Made by a program: the position numbers and the translations under genes | Notes under the pieces: generated by a model | Told to the model about the DNA's origin: nothing | The model's input: the letters and a program-made list of their open reading frames with translations, nothing else | Databases searched by the model: none | Part shown: piece after piece, positions 45,501-56,889 of the stretch | Numbering within the stretch: the first letter of the stretch is position 1 | How the letters are laid out: each line of letters starts with the position of its first letter | Assembly: GCA_016802295.1 (NCBI GenBank) | Contig: JAESIW010000020.1 | Span: 3,329,909-3,393,908 of the forward strand | Origin: Brachionus rotundiformis | Taxonomy: Eukaryota; Rotifera; Eurotatoria; Ploima; Brachionidae | Direction: 5' to 3' | DNA length: 64,000 nucleotides

Positions 45501-45986
45501 AACTGAGTTTACCAATTTTTAGATGCTTTAAAAAAAGATTTCTTGAGTTTTTTTTTAGTTTTTTATTTTATTATTTTTATTAAATGAAAAAAATTAATTC
45601 ACTTTGAACTAATCTAATTAGATCTAGTGACAATAAATTCTTAAGAAAAATATTTTATTGATTTTCTTATTTTTTTAATCGAAATAAAACTCGATTTAGC
45701 AAAATTTGATTTATCTGTAGAATTAGTTTTGATATTTGAAATAAATTTTTCCAGATATTTAATTTTTAATTTCGAAATTTTTTAATATTATGTAAATTAT
45801 TGTTTAAGTTATATAAAGGTGACTAGAATATTCAAATGTGTTATTAGATTTTTTTTCTACTTTTATTTTTAATTTATTAATTCAAATGATTATTTTTGAC
45901 TTTCATTTAATTTTCGCTTGAATGCTTCTACAAAATAATTATTATTAATTCAATTTAAGAATATATTTTCAAACTCAATACGAAAA
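45501..45986. other. Intergenic, no gene seen
   Basis: A+T-rich sequence between two plus-strand genes, with no recognisable signal. Confidence 0.55.
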
Positions 45987-46855
45987 ATGAAAATTGCTGT
46001 TTTTGGATCAACTGTAAAATTTTTCGATCCTTTATCTATAAAAATCATGACTTATTTTAAATTAGGGTAATACTGGCTTACAATTGGTGTCACAGATACT
46101 CGAACGTGGTGATGAATGCACTGTTTTGGTGCGAAATCCGGCTAAATTAGCCCAATATGAAAGCAACAAAAATCTAAAGGTATTTTTTAAATGCGCATAA
46201 TTAATTTTAAAGATAAAAAATATTAGATTGTAAAATGTGACATTTTAAATCCGGAAGAAGTTGCCACACACATAGCAGGCCATGACTGCGTTTTGTCTAG
46301 CTTGGGAGTTTCTGGAATTGCATTGTTTAAGATTACGCTTTACCAAGATTCGATCAAATCGATTGTTGAGGCCATGAGAAAGGCCAACATCAAGCGCTTA
46401 ATCTGTATTACTTCATTTTACTCTAAACGTAATTATAGATGATAAATTAATTTTAAAAAAAGTTTGAGTAAATTTATTAATTAAGCGGATACAATATATC
46501 CAACGATGTACAAGCTTGTGATGAGACCAATGCTAGGCAGACACTTGGACAGTATGAACGAAATGGAAGAATATTTAATCAATCAATGTTCAGATATTGA
46601 TTACACAATTGTAAGACCACCGCGATTGTTAGATGCACCACTATCTGGTATTTAATTGCCTAACATTTTATTATTTGTTTAATTGCAAAAATATGCCTAG
46701 ATTCTGAGGTTAAAGTAAATGAAAATGCTTACTTCTTTCCTGATTATTCAACAAAAAGTCAAATGCCAAGAGCCAATGTGGCCAAATTTATGCTGGAAGC
46801 ATTTGACAAGAATCTTTATGTAAAACAAGGCGTCGCCATTGATTTAGCCAAATAA
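45987..46855 (+). CDS. BLVRB: BLVRB-like NAD(P)H-dependent (flavin/biliverdin) reductase, 219 aa
   Basis: Five exons: 45987-46013, 46066-46179, 46227-46428, 46486-46647 and 46701-46855. The first two exons join to give MKIAVFGSTGNTGLQLVSQ, the glycine-rich Rossmann motif of the atypical short-chain reductases. CTVLVRNPAKL follows (NADP-selecting Arg after beta-2), then VKCDILNPEEV, GHDCVLSSLG, KRLICITSFYS and DYTIVRPPRLLD. It ends KQGVAIDLAK. Length and motif order match flavin reductase/biliverdin reductase B, a cytosolic enzyme. An NmrA-like or other NAD(P)-binding relative cannot be excluded. The introns are all about 50 bases. Confidence 0.85.
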
Positions 46856-47159
46856 AACTAAAATTTATTTTTTTAAACAAATATTTAGCTAGTCAAGATT
46901 AGTTAATTTTAGATTATTCCGTTGTTTTTATTCAAAAATAAAATTCTATATTTAAAAAAAATTTAACATTTAATTTTTTAATTAGAAAATATATTTTTGA
47001 AATTTTTTTTCTGACATCTTTTTTATTTTTTATTCGGTTTTTATTCTCAATGAATAAAATATAATGATCACAAAAAATATTATAAGATTAGTAATATGAT
47101 AAATAAAATTTAATTAATTTAGCCGAAAAATTATTAGTTTAAACGTTTTTAACCATTTA
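46856..47159. other. 3' flank of the reductase gene
   Basis: A+T-rich, no gene seen. Confidence 0.55.
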
Positions 47160-47900
47160 TTAATTTAAAACTTTATGAAGAGACTTTTTCTTGTGCATAC
47201 CAAGCCATTACCAAACATTATGGAATTTTTTACTTATTCACTTCTTTTGGAACATTAGGTCTTTACTTTTGATTTCGATCCAAATCGAGCATTTGCCTTT
47301 GTACTTGCTTCTCTTCATGTTATTTTCGTTTCAGTGTTATTGCTGGTCGTCTTAACTTTTGTTGCCTTTGGGGAGTTCATCGAAGAGCTCTGTTTGATAT
47401 TCATTTGTCTTTCAATTTCAACCGTAGCCTTTTATTCTTTAATTTGAATTTTTTCCTTTATTCATCATTTGATGCTATCTCAAGCCAGTGTATCCCAAGT
47501 TTCCTCCTTAGACTTCCTTATCCAGTTAGAAGTTATTCAGGCAACTTTTATCACACTGAAAAAATTCACTTTCGTTCCTTGCTGTTCATAGCACACTTTT
47601 CTTTCACAACTCTGTTTTTGATATCTTTAGGTAATGCCTTCTCGAACCAATGAAGCTTCCCAAATATGTAAATTCGCTTACATACTCGATTTGTGAATCA
47701 TCGATTTCATGATCTATTGATCTAGCATTGTTTGCTGGGTCCTATGTCTTGAAACGCATATAATGATATAATTCAAAGTCTTCAAGCTTTATTGTTAATC
47801 GCCAAACTGTTAAAGAATAATTTATACCAATTTTGCCCATCTTCTTAGAGAAGATCTAGAACACGATCTTATTTCAATATGATAAGAATATTCAAATTAA
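47160..47900 (-). mobile_element. Decayed non-LTR retrotransposon of a second type
   Basis: Minus-strand pieces read IEYVSEFTYLGSFIGSRRH, then a broken stretch, then RALR-stop-TPQRQQKLRRPAI. These match the late part of another non-LTR polymerase group ('VEEFTYLGSVISSDG...RALRWTPQGKRKRGRPKTTW', as in craft/RTE-related elements). Many stops show it is dead. A minus-strand open stretch at 48363-48572 (VLSPLLCIFNLSYNTAL) might be its earlier part, with the core deleted between. It differs from the jockey/CR1-like relics elsewhere in the window. Confidence 0.6.
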
Positions 47901-48823
47901 GCTAAATTATTAAAAGTAAAATTCTTCATCTACATGATCTTTTTCAATAAAAATAATGATTTTTTTACCAAAATTTGGTCTGGTACACTTGGGACATAAA
48001 AAAGTATTTTTTTTCCTTTTTCACTTATTCAATGTGGAGCAGAGGATTTTTGATTTTAATTTCCATTAAAGACTATCTTTTTCCTATCCTTAATCCTTAC
48101 TTCATCCCATTCATCTCATTTCGACCTTCTTTTGTAGTTTTTTGGTGATTGTTGAGCTTAATGACTTCTACTTTACTTTACTCTCTTGAGATGTCCATCT
48201 ATGGTCTTCGAAAAATTTTTTGACAACATTTCTGTCTTATTCTATTAGTTAAACAAATATTCATTTTAACTTTTTTGTTTATATCTTAAACTTATAGATG
48301 ATAAATAAAGATTTAACAATAATTTTATGGAATATTCATATAAAAGCAGACAATTCCCAGCTTTAGTTTATATTTTTTATTGAAGCTGGTTGACTTCCAT
48401 ACTCTATCTCTATGTCATCCTCATCTATTTTGCATGTAACCCTCGAGAAAGTCCTTAAAATTCGGCATAGATAAAGTGCCGTATTATAGGAAAGATTAAA
48501 TATGCATAATAGTGGACTTAACACCATTGTTTTTCCATAAGACACAAAAATCATGTTTTGCATTCCGCACATATCTAAATATAACCAAAACTATATGAAA
48601 TAATATTTAAAATAATGATAATCTTTTTTTTATCAACTAAATATTGTGATTATAAAGTAAAATAATTAAAAAAAATCGAAATATTTTTTATTTAAACTTA
48701 AAGTTTAAAAGCACTAAGCATTTAAAAAAAGTAAAGCGTTTAAAGCACACTTCAACAAATCTTAACAATAATTAAAAACGATAATTTTGAATTTTTTAGA
48801 CTAATCTTTGGCTGATTAGATTT
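47901..48823. other. Intergenic, possible retrotransposon continuation and papilin 3' flank
   Basis: Moderately A+T-rich to about 48575 with possible reverse transcriptase remains on the minus strand. Then very A+T-rich; AATAAA on the minus strand near 48700 may end the papilin-like transcript. Confidence 0.45.
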
Positions 48824-51800
48824 TCAATCAAATCCAGCTTGTTTGCAAGTTTTGCAGCAATATTTGGCAAATTTGGCACACCATCCTTTCATAACTACAA
48901 GTCTACAGTTATTATAAGATGCCCGATCCTCGCATTCCTTTTTCTCTGGTTGAAAGGTTTTTAACTGTACAGACTTGATAACTTGAACACCATGACTTTC
49001 AGCTACGCACGAATACTCGCCTTCGTCGCTTGATTGTACATTTTTTATCCACAAATTATTTCTATCCATTAAGTATTTTGCTCCATTGGTTAAATATTGA
49101 TTATTTTTCATCCATCTAAAATCTGTAACAATTCCATTTTCTGTGATACAAGACAATCTTCCTTCCCTGTCAGAGGCAAACAATGGGTTAGCCGGGTCAA
49201 TTCTTATGATTACTCTCTCTTTAAAATTTGAAAATTATTATCTTTTATAAATTTAAAAAAATCTTCAAGCTCAACTTTAAAAGGATTAATAAAATAAATC
49301 ACACACCAGTCCATTACCTGTTAGTAAGCCAATTTAACTTATTCATTACTTACCAAACACTCTGAGGTTAAATAAAAGAGATTTATCCTCGAAAAATCCA
49401 TTCGAGAGTATACATTTGTATAAACCCTGATCAGTGGGAGATAAATTGCTTACATACAAAATATTTGATTCAGTTTTAAATTTTCTATTGTCCACTTTGA
49501 TTTGTGTATTGTTGGCAAACCAAGTGATGAAAGGCTCAGGGTCAGCATCGGTGTAGTCACACTTTAACTGAATTGAATCCAAGTTTGTAGCTTGAATTAC
49601 TCTCACATCGGTTTCTTTTACCCTAACTGGTCCTTTCATTTGATTAAAAATTAACTAAATGTATTTAATTATCAAATTTAAAATGAAGAAGTTACTTGCA
49701 ATTTTTACATAAAACTCGACCAATGTTGAACCATAGACATTGGATCCATTGCAAATATAAACTCCCTGTAATTGTTCTTCTAGACTCAAAATGTTTAAAC
49801 TATTGCCATCTAGCATAAAGTTGGCAAACTGTTCATCGATTTGTAATGAATTGAAGTACCATTTAATATTCGGCTTTGGAAAGCCCTTAAATGGACACTC
49901 TAACTTTACTTTCTCAAACTCATAGAACCAAAGAGATATATAATTTGATTTTAAATTATCTATAAAGGGGACAGTACCAACTTCTATTTTAAATATCGAT
50001 TGTTTTTCGTTGTAGGGTGATACTTTTAAATTACATGTGTATGTATCGAGAGCATCGGACACACGAATATCTTTAATTTTTAAATTGGTCTTAAAGTTGT
50101 CCAGAAACTCATATCTCTGGTCAATGTCAGCTTCTATTATTGAACTATTTCGTTTCCATTCAATAAGGTCAAAACTTAAATCAAAATTTTGATCAATAAA
50201 CCACCATATACAGTCTAAATTGACCGATTGGTTTTCCAATACATGAACAGTTTTTGTCTTTGATTCGATTTCAGTATTTTGGCTAATTTTGGCATTTATG
50301 TCCACATTAATCGAAGTTTTGTGAATTGAAGAGTCAGTTTCAGCTAGGCAAGAGTAAAGACCAGAATCGGACAATCGCGAATTTAGGATAATCAATGAAC
50401 CTATTGGCTTATTGATTTCATAATTTGGACTGTTTAGATCTAAAAGTGTATCATTTAAGTACCACTGAATAGAGCACGATTCCTCTTTAACTTGGTCAAG
50501 CAAACACTGCAGCTTTATTGGTTCTGTTTCTGTACCGATCAAGTCGTATACGTGGTTCACTTCTATCTTATTTGAAATTACTAAAAGAAAATATTTAAAA
50601 TATTTTATTTCTCAAATAATTTATATAATATTTTTATAAATTTTCAGTTTTGTTCTTTTATCTAATAATTTATAAATGTTAAACTCCTTAATTAAATTTT
50701 TCAACCTTTTATGAAATTTAGTGATTATAAATTTGATAATTATCGTTGTTAGACAGCAACTTATTTAAGATAAATATTATAAAGTTTAAAATTAAAACTA
50801 AAAAAAGAAAGCTAGCCAATGATAAAATTTGATATTTTAAATATGATAACATTATGGTAAGATCTTTAGGTTTGATGTAAGATGAAAAGCGCTCTTGCTT
50901 TATTTGGCTAATCTTGGAAAGTAAAATCCTTTTGAATTAAATTAAGTTTTCAAAATTTATATAAATATTAAGTTTTAAATGATATTAATAAGAAAATCAT
51001 ACCTTTTAAAGTATGATTTAAAACAGCTGGAGTGAATTTTTCTAAATTTATAGCTTGGCAAGTGTAAATACCAGAATCTTTTGTTTGTGTATCTTTGATT
51101 AATAGGCTCCCATTATAAAAATAGATGTATTTTGACAAATATTTTTGGTCAACTGTTGAGTTTTGTACTATCAAGACTTTCTCAAAGTACCAGTTAATGT
51201 ATGGTTTAGGACTTCCAGATGAAATACAATCAAAAATTATATTGTCTGATCGATTTACAGTTTTTGCTTCTGATTTAACAATAATTGCTGGCTGAGCTAA
51301 AAAATTTTTTTATTAAATCAAAATTAATTTTCTTGTATCTTACAATCAATGTTTAGATAAATCGATCCAAATTTTTTTCTTAAATGAGTATTTGAAAATT
51401 CATTGTGAGCATAACATCTGTAAATACCGTGATCTTTCTGACTAAGATAATTTATTCTTAAATTAGTCTCATTCTCAAGTTCGTATTTATCCGAACTGAA
51501 TGATATAGGCTCATAACTTGGATTATGCCATGTAACCATTGGCAAAGGTTCGCCTTTTACTTCACAAGGAAGCACTATGCTTGAGTTTTCATTACCAGAT
51601 ATTTTACTGAAAATGAAATCCACCTCACCAGGGACTTAAATAATTTTTAATTTGAAAGGTTTTTTGATTAATTAATTGTGAAATATTTTTCTTACCAGCT
51701 TCTATTAAAGTCACATTTATAACCGAGTTTTTTTTGGATGCCGAATCTAGTTTGCATGTGTAAATACCTGCATCATTTATGCTAAATCGTTTAATTTTGA

Positions 51801-54800
51801 TAAAATTTGGATAAATCGAATATTTAAATGGATCCGGTTTGATCGGATCATTGGAACCGTTGAAATACCAATGGGATTTGGGAAACGGCTTACCAGTTAG
51901 ATTGCAATACAAGACAGCATCAAAACCATTCATTACGTGTTTTTTATATGAGCCATGAGTTATTTCCGCATTTACTAAGATTTATTAAAAATTTAAGAAA
52001 AATTTTCAATTTATCAGACCTGTTAATTTTATTAGACCCATTATTAGCTAAAATGTTAGTTTAAATTGTTAATTAAAATTAAAATTAAAAAGCATGCAGG
52101 GTTAGTTGAGCTTAAAGCAAAATATTTTAAAATTTCTACCATTTACGATAACTCTGGTTTGTTTAATATCATCTCTTCCCTTTGAGTTGCTAGCTCGGCA
52201 GCTATATTCTGCCTCATCTTGCTCAGAAACATATCTTATTATCAAAGAATTGTCTTTGGATAATGTAATTCTATCATCGTTTGGATCAAAAGTTATTTCC
52301 TGTGTTTTTTTGTACCAAGTGATTGTTGGTGTCGGATAGCCCGAAGCTTTACAAGGAAGCTCCAGGGTTTCTCCTTCGTTTAACTCGACAATAATTTTAA
52401 ATTCTTCAATTACAGGATCTTTATCTTTAAAAATTAGATATTTTTAGCAAAGTTTTCAGCTTAAAAGTGATATTTGTTTACCAAAATTTGGCTTAGTACA
52501 CTGTAGACTTGAGCAGTCATTCTGGCAACACTTAAAATCTGATTCACAATCTGCATCATTTCTACAGTTATTTTCACAAGCTAAATATTGACCAAAAGAC
52601 AGTTCTGGGCACATGCCTGGCTTATTTTCTTAATTAAAAGATAAATTATTTCATTTTATAACTATTTATTTTCTCAAGTTGTAGAATAAATTCTTAAACT
52701 TACTAAGTCTACATGTAGGTTTGGAATTTTCGACCACACATTGATGAAGATAATCGCAGTAAAATCCTTCACATGGATTTATGCATTCACAAAGCTCACA
52801 TTGATTGTTACTAATAACCCTTCCATATGGACAATTTAAATCACATTCCTCCATCGAAGGACACGTAGACTCTAAAAATAAGAATATTTGCTAATTTTAA
52901 TAAATTAATCAATAAATAAAAACTTTAAAAAAAAATAAAAGCAAACAAAAAGTGTTAAAAATTAATAATGTTAGATAGAGTGTGTTAGTTTATCCAAGCT
53001 TAAAATTTTTGTCTCCTTATTACCTACACCGGCACATAGTACCATACAGTCTTTATAATTAGGAAAATTATTATTATTTCCATGACAGCCTGAATAGCTA
53101 AATAAATGACACTGTCCATTTTCTGAATCATAGTACCATTTCCATATTTGTAGACTGCATTTATTACCATTTTCAAATGGCAATAAGCAGTCATCTAAAT
53201 CAATTTTAAGTTATTTTATCTATAGATAAAATCTCGGGGAAAATTTTTGTTTTTGGTCTTACCTTCAGTTTTTTGAATATCCATGTTTGGCGAACATTGA
53301 GATTTACATTCATTCAATGAATCAAATCGATTTGTACTGTGGAAATTGGTGCACTCTGCGCGGACAGACCGGCATATTTGTCCCACTATGTCAAAAAACC
53401 AAACAGAATTTTGATCTTCCGCAAGAAATTCAGGAAAAATTTCACCACTTGTTGGTTCAATGCATTGTGGTAAAATTTCGGGTGCTGCCTCGCAAGGCGT
53501 ATTATCTAAAAAGCATATTTAATTTATTAAAAATTTTGAAAAAAAATTAAACAAACATTCTAATAAGCCGGTGTTCAAATATCCATAAGAACATTCTGAT
53601 AAACATTGTTCTTTACTAATAAAGTTATTTTCATTTCCATCACAGCCTGTATAAGTAAATTTCAAGCATTCTTTGGTATTTGAATCATGGTACCATCGAA
53701 CTAGTTTATCGTCACAATTTCCTTCAGCTTTTTCAAGACTGCAAATATCCTGAGGTGTAATTGTTTGAACTTAGAAAAAAAAATCATATATTATTTTTTT
53801 TAATTTGTAGTTTAGCTCTGAAAAGTTTTACCAACCTTCTGTTGTAGTCAAAATTGGCTGAGAAAATTCAACATAAGCTTCATTTCTTGACTCTTCACTA
53901 AGATAATCCCAGCAAAAATTTTTGCATTCCATTATAGAATGAAAATTATTATCATTTCCCAAACAACCTTTATAAAAAATAAATAAAAAAAAAAGTTTAT
54001 TTTAAATTAATTGTTTACCTCCATAATGAAAGTCTTTACAAGATTGAGTTTCGGGATCATAGTACCATCTTGATTGAAATTGGTCACAAGGGCCTTGTGC
54101 TTTGTTCGAATAACATATTTCTATATATAAACTAAAATATAAACCTATTTTTATATGATTTGACCAAGAATACCTTTTCTTCTTGGTATTTCGCAAATTT
54201 CAGCACATTGATGTCTATTTTCAAATCTATTCTCGTTACCATTGCATCCAGTAAAGTTAAATTGTAAACAATATTTCAAATTTGTATCATAATACCACTT
54301 TGGAATAGCTTGGGAACAATTTCCCTCTTCTAGCGGTAAATTACAGGTGTCAATATGGACATCAGGTAAAGCAGCCACAGTTGAAGTAACAACCACTTCT
54401 GTCTGCTCTATGGGATTTAATACGTCAACAACACATGCCTCATTACATTCGCTGTCTGAATCAAAACGGTTTGATAATTCAGGTCCACATCCAGAATACT
54501 CAAACGAGTAGCACATTTTGGTTTCAGTATTAAAATACCATTTTTGAGTTACTTCGGAACAGTTGTTTCCCTGATCAACTGGTTCCAAGCACTTCTTCGA
54601 AAGCTTTAAAAATACTGATTTTTCTTCTGGACTTAGTTTACAGTCGATTTCACACGAGGCTTTTGAGTCAAATCTATTTAAGTTGCCATCACAGCCTTAA
54701 ATTAATTATTTAAGCTTAGACAAAATTTTTATAGTCAATTTTTACCTCCATAATAAAATCGTGAGCATTCCTTATCAATATTGTTATAGTACCAGTATAC

Positions 54801-56889
54801 TTTGTAGTCTCCACAAGTTCCAGAGTCCATTGGAAGCTCGCAAGGATCTAATTTTGTATTCAAAAATAAAGTTATTTGAGTTTTGGAGAGAAAAATTTTT
54901 CTACCAATTATTTTGGCATTGCAGGTTGTTCTACAATCGAATTCACTTTCGAAATTGTTTGACGAACCATCGCATCCACTGTAAGTAAACTGCTCGCACA
55001 TCTCTGTTGTCGAATTGTAGAACCATCTTTGCAATTTAATGTGACATGATCCTAAAACTTTAGGAGCAAGACAAATATCTTCAGTTATTTTTTGTTTAGC
55101 TATTTAAAAAAAATAATTAATTGTTTAAATTGTATAATATTTTGCTACGATAGTCGACAAGTCCCTGGCAAGTGTATTCACAAGCTTCTTTGGTTTCAAA
55201 TCTGTTCAGATTTCCATTGCACCCACTATAAAGCATTTTGTTGCATTTTCCCTCTTTAAAGTCATAATACCACGAATCAATCTTTTCATCACAATTGCCA
55301 ACTATCTTTGGCAAAAGACAAACATCTTGAATTTAATTTTTTTATCTTAACTTAATTTGAAAATTTTCCATATAATGAATTACTTTTTTGCTTTGGTCTT
55401 ACACATGAATTGAAGCAGTCAGTTTCTGATAAATGGTTATTCTTGGTTACCATGCAGCCTCCGTAAGAAAACGTCTTGCATTGACCAATTCTAGAATCAA
55501 AGAACCAACGCTCATGATCGCCACGGCAAGGCCCTTTGTCCGGAATAAACGAGCACTTCTCTTAAAAATTTTTAATTTATTTTATTTTTTCATTAATAAA
55601 TAGAATTTTTTTTGTTTATAAATTAATATTTTTTGAGCTGATTGTGTAATGGTTCGATCATCCGTCAAGTAAAGAGACCAGAGGATCGACCATTCAAGAA
55701 TAGAAATATAGAGTTTGGTAAATTGATCAAATAAATGATCAAATAAATTGGTTAATTAACTTGAATAAGATGAAAATTTTGTGGAAAAACAAGAAATGTG
55801 GAGGGAAATTACCAAATAATAGAGGCAGCTGACATTTTCGATCACATTCATCAAGACTTAAAAAGTTATTATGATTTCCATAACATCCCGAATATATAAA
55901 TGTCTTGCATGATGCACTGCTTGCATCATAGTAATATCTTGTGTAGTTTTTTTGGCATCTTTCCTCTTGACTCAGTTTAGATGGGTTAACTGGAGGCAAT
56001 TCGCATATTCCAGCATCTGGTGGATTTACACATCGAGATTCACACTCTTCGAAAGTCTGAAAAACATTTTCATTAAAGTTACATCCTCCGGACCAATATT
56101 GGAAACAACGTCCTCTTTCCATATCATATCGCCATTTAAGGGTATAATTAGAGCATTCTAATTCAGGCTCAGGTAAATCACAAATATCTAAAAACATAAA
56201 ATGAAAAAAAAAATTTTAAATTAGCTTTTATTGATATTACTTTTATTTATTTTTTGGTTAGATATTTGAATAAGTGAGCCATCTTCGGCACAGTCTTTAA
56301 AATTTGGACCCTGAAAATGTATATTTAAAATAATGATATGAGATAATACAAATTCATACATTTGCTGGGGTCAATCCATCTGGACAGCACTCAAATTCTG
56401 ATTCCGAACACGATTTCAGATTGTATGAATAATCTATAATTTTTTCATAAATTTTTGGACAATCAGACTTATCTTCAGTTTTTGCCACTGTTTTTTTGTC
56501 CGGACAACAACCAAATAAGGAATTCTTTTAAAATTTTTATGACAGAGAGTAATTTAAATTTTCAATTCCGATTTACTTCGCATGATTGATCATTGCATCC
56601 CTCTAGATTAGGACCTCTGGCTGGAGTCAGATTGTCCGAACAGCAGCCAAACTCGGAAATGTGACAAGACGCTTCGTCTAAGCCACAGTTTTCGTAATTT
56701 TGTCCTTCGGCAGGCGTCACTCCGTCTGGACAGCAACCAAAAATCGAATTGCGACAATCATCAGTCGGGTCTTTTAGGAAATTTAAAAAAATTTTTTTTT
56801 CCAATTTAAAATAAATCCTTACCAGCTTTAAGCTTTAGTACCAAGATAAAAAATAATAAAAAAGTGAACCAGTATTTTATTGAAATCAT
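48824..56889 (-). CDS. Papilin-like extracellular matrix protein, 1,973 aa, 24 exons
   Basis: Exons: 56823-56889, 56577-56770, 56360-56524, 56241-56310, 55813-56187, 55384-55560, 55149-55325, 54905-55099, 54746-54847, 54174-54695, 54019-54120, 53836-53967, 53557-53769, 53263-53505, 53030-53194, 52704-52871, 52482-52628, 52140-52424, 51696-51974, 51344-51634, 51003-51296, 49696-50580, 49354-49632, 48824-49218. Order of modules: signal peptide (MISIKYWFTFLLFFILVLK); four papilin-type Cys-rich repeats (FGCCPDGVTPAEG and kin); twelve Kunitz domains, the eleventh divergent; an antistasin-like/EGF-like Cys-rich stretch (NNQCELCEC); one WAP domain (KCCQNDCSSLQC); nine Ig-like domains; and a C-terminal PLAC domain (CRLVVMKGWCAKFAKYCC). 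Kunitz, Ig and PLAC order matches papilin of flies, worms (mig-6) and vertebrates, a basement-membrane protein. The usual N-terminal thrombospondin repeats are absent. Nearly all introns are phase 1. Only the third Kunitz domain keeps Arg after its second Cys. Confidence 0.9.

Noticed and set aside
53287..53550. 87-residue plus-strand frame within the papilin region
   Set aside because: Antisense to the divergent Kunitz-like exon 53263-53505.
55640..55710. B-box-like GGTTCGATC and weak inverted repeat in a papilin intron
   Set aside because: No A-box, the repeat arms are imperfect, and there is no target duplication; at most an old repeat remnant.
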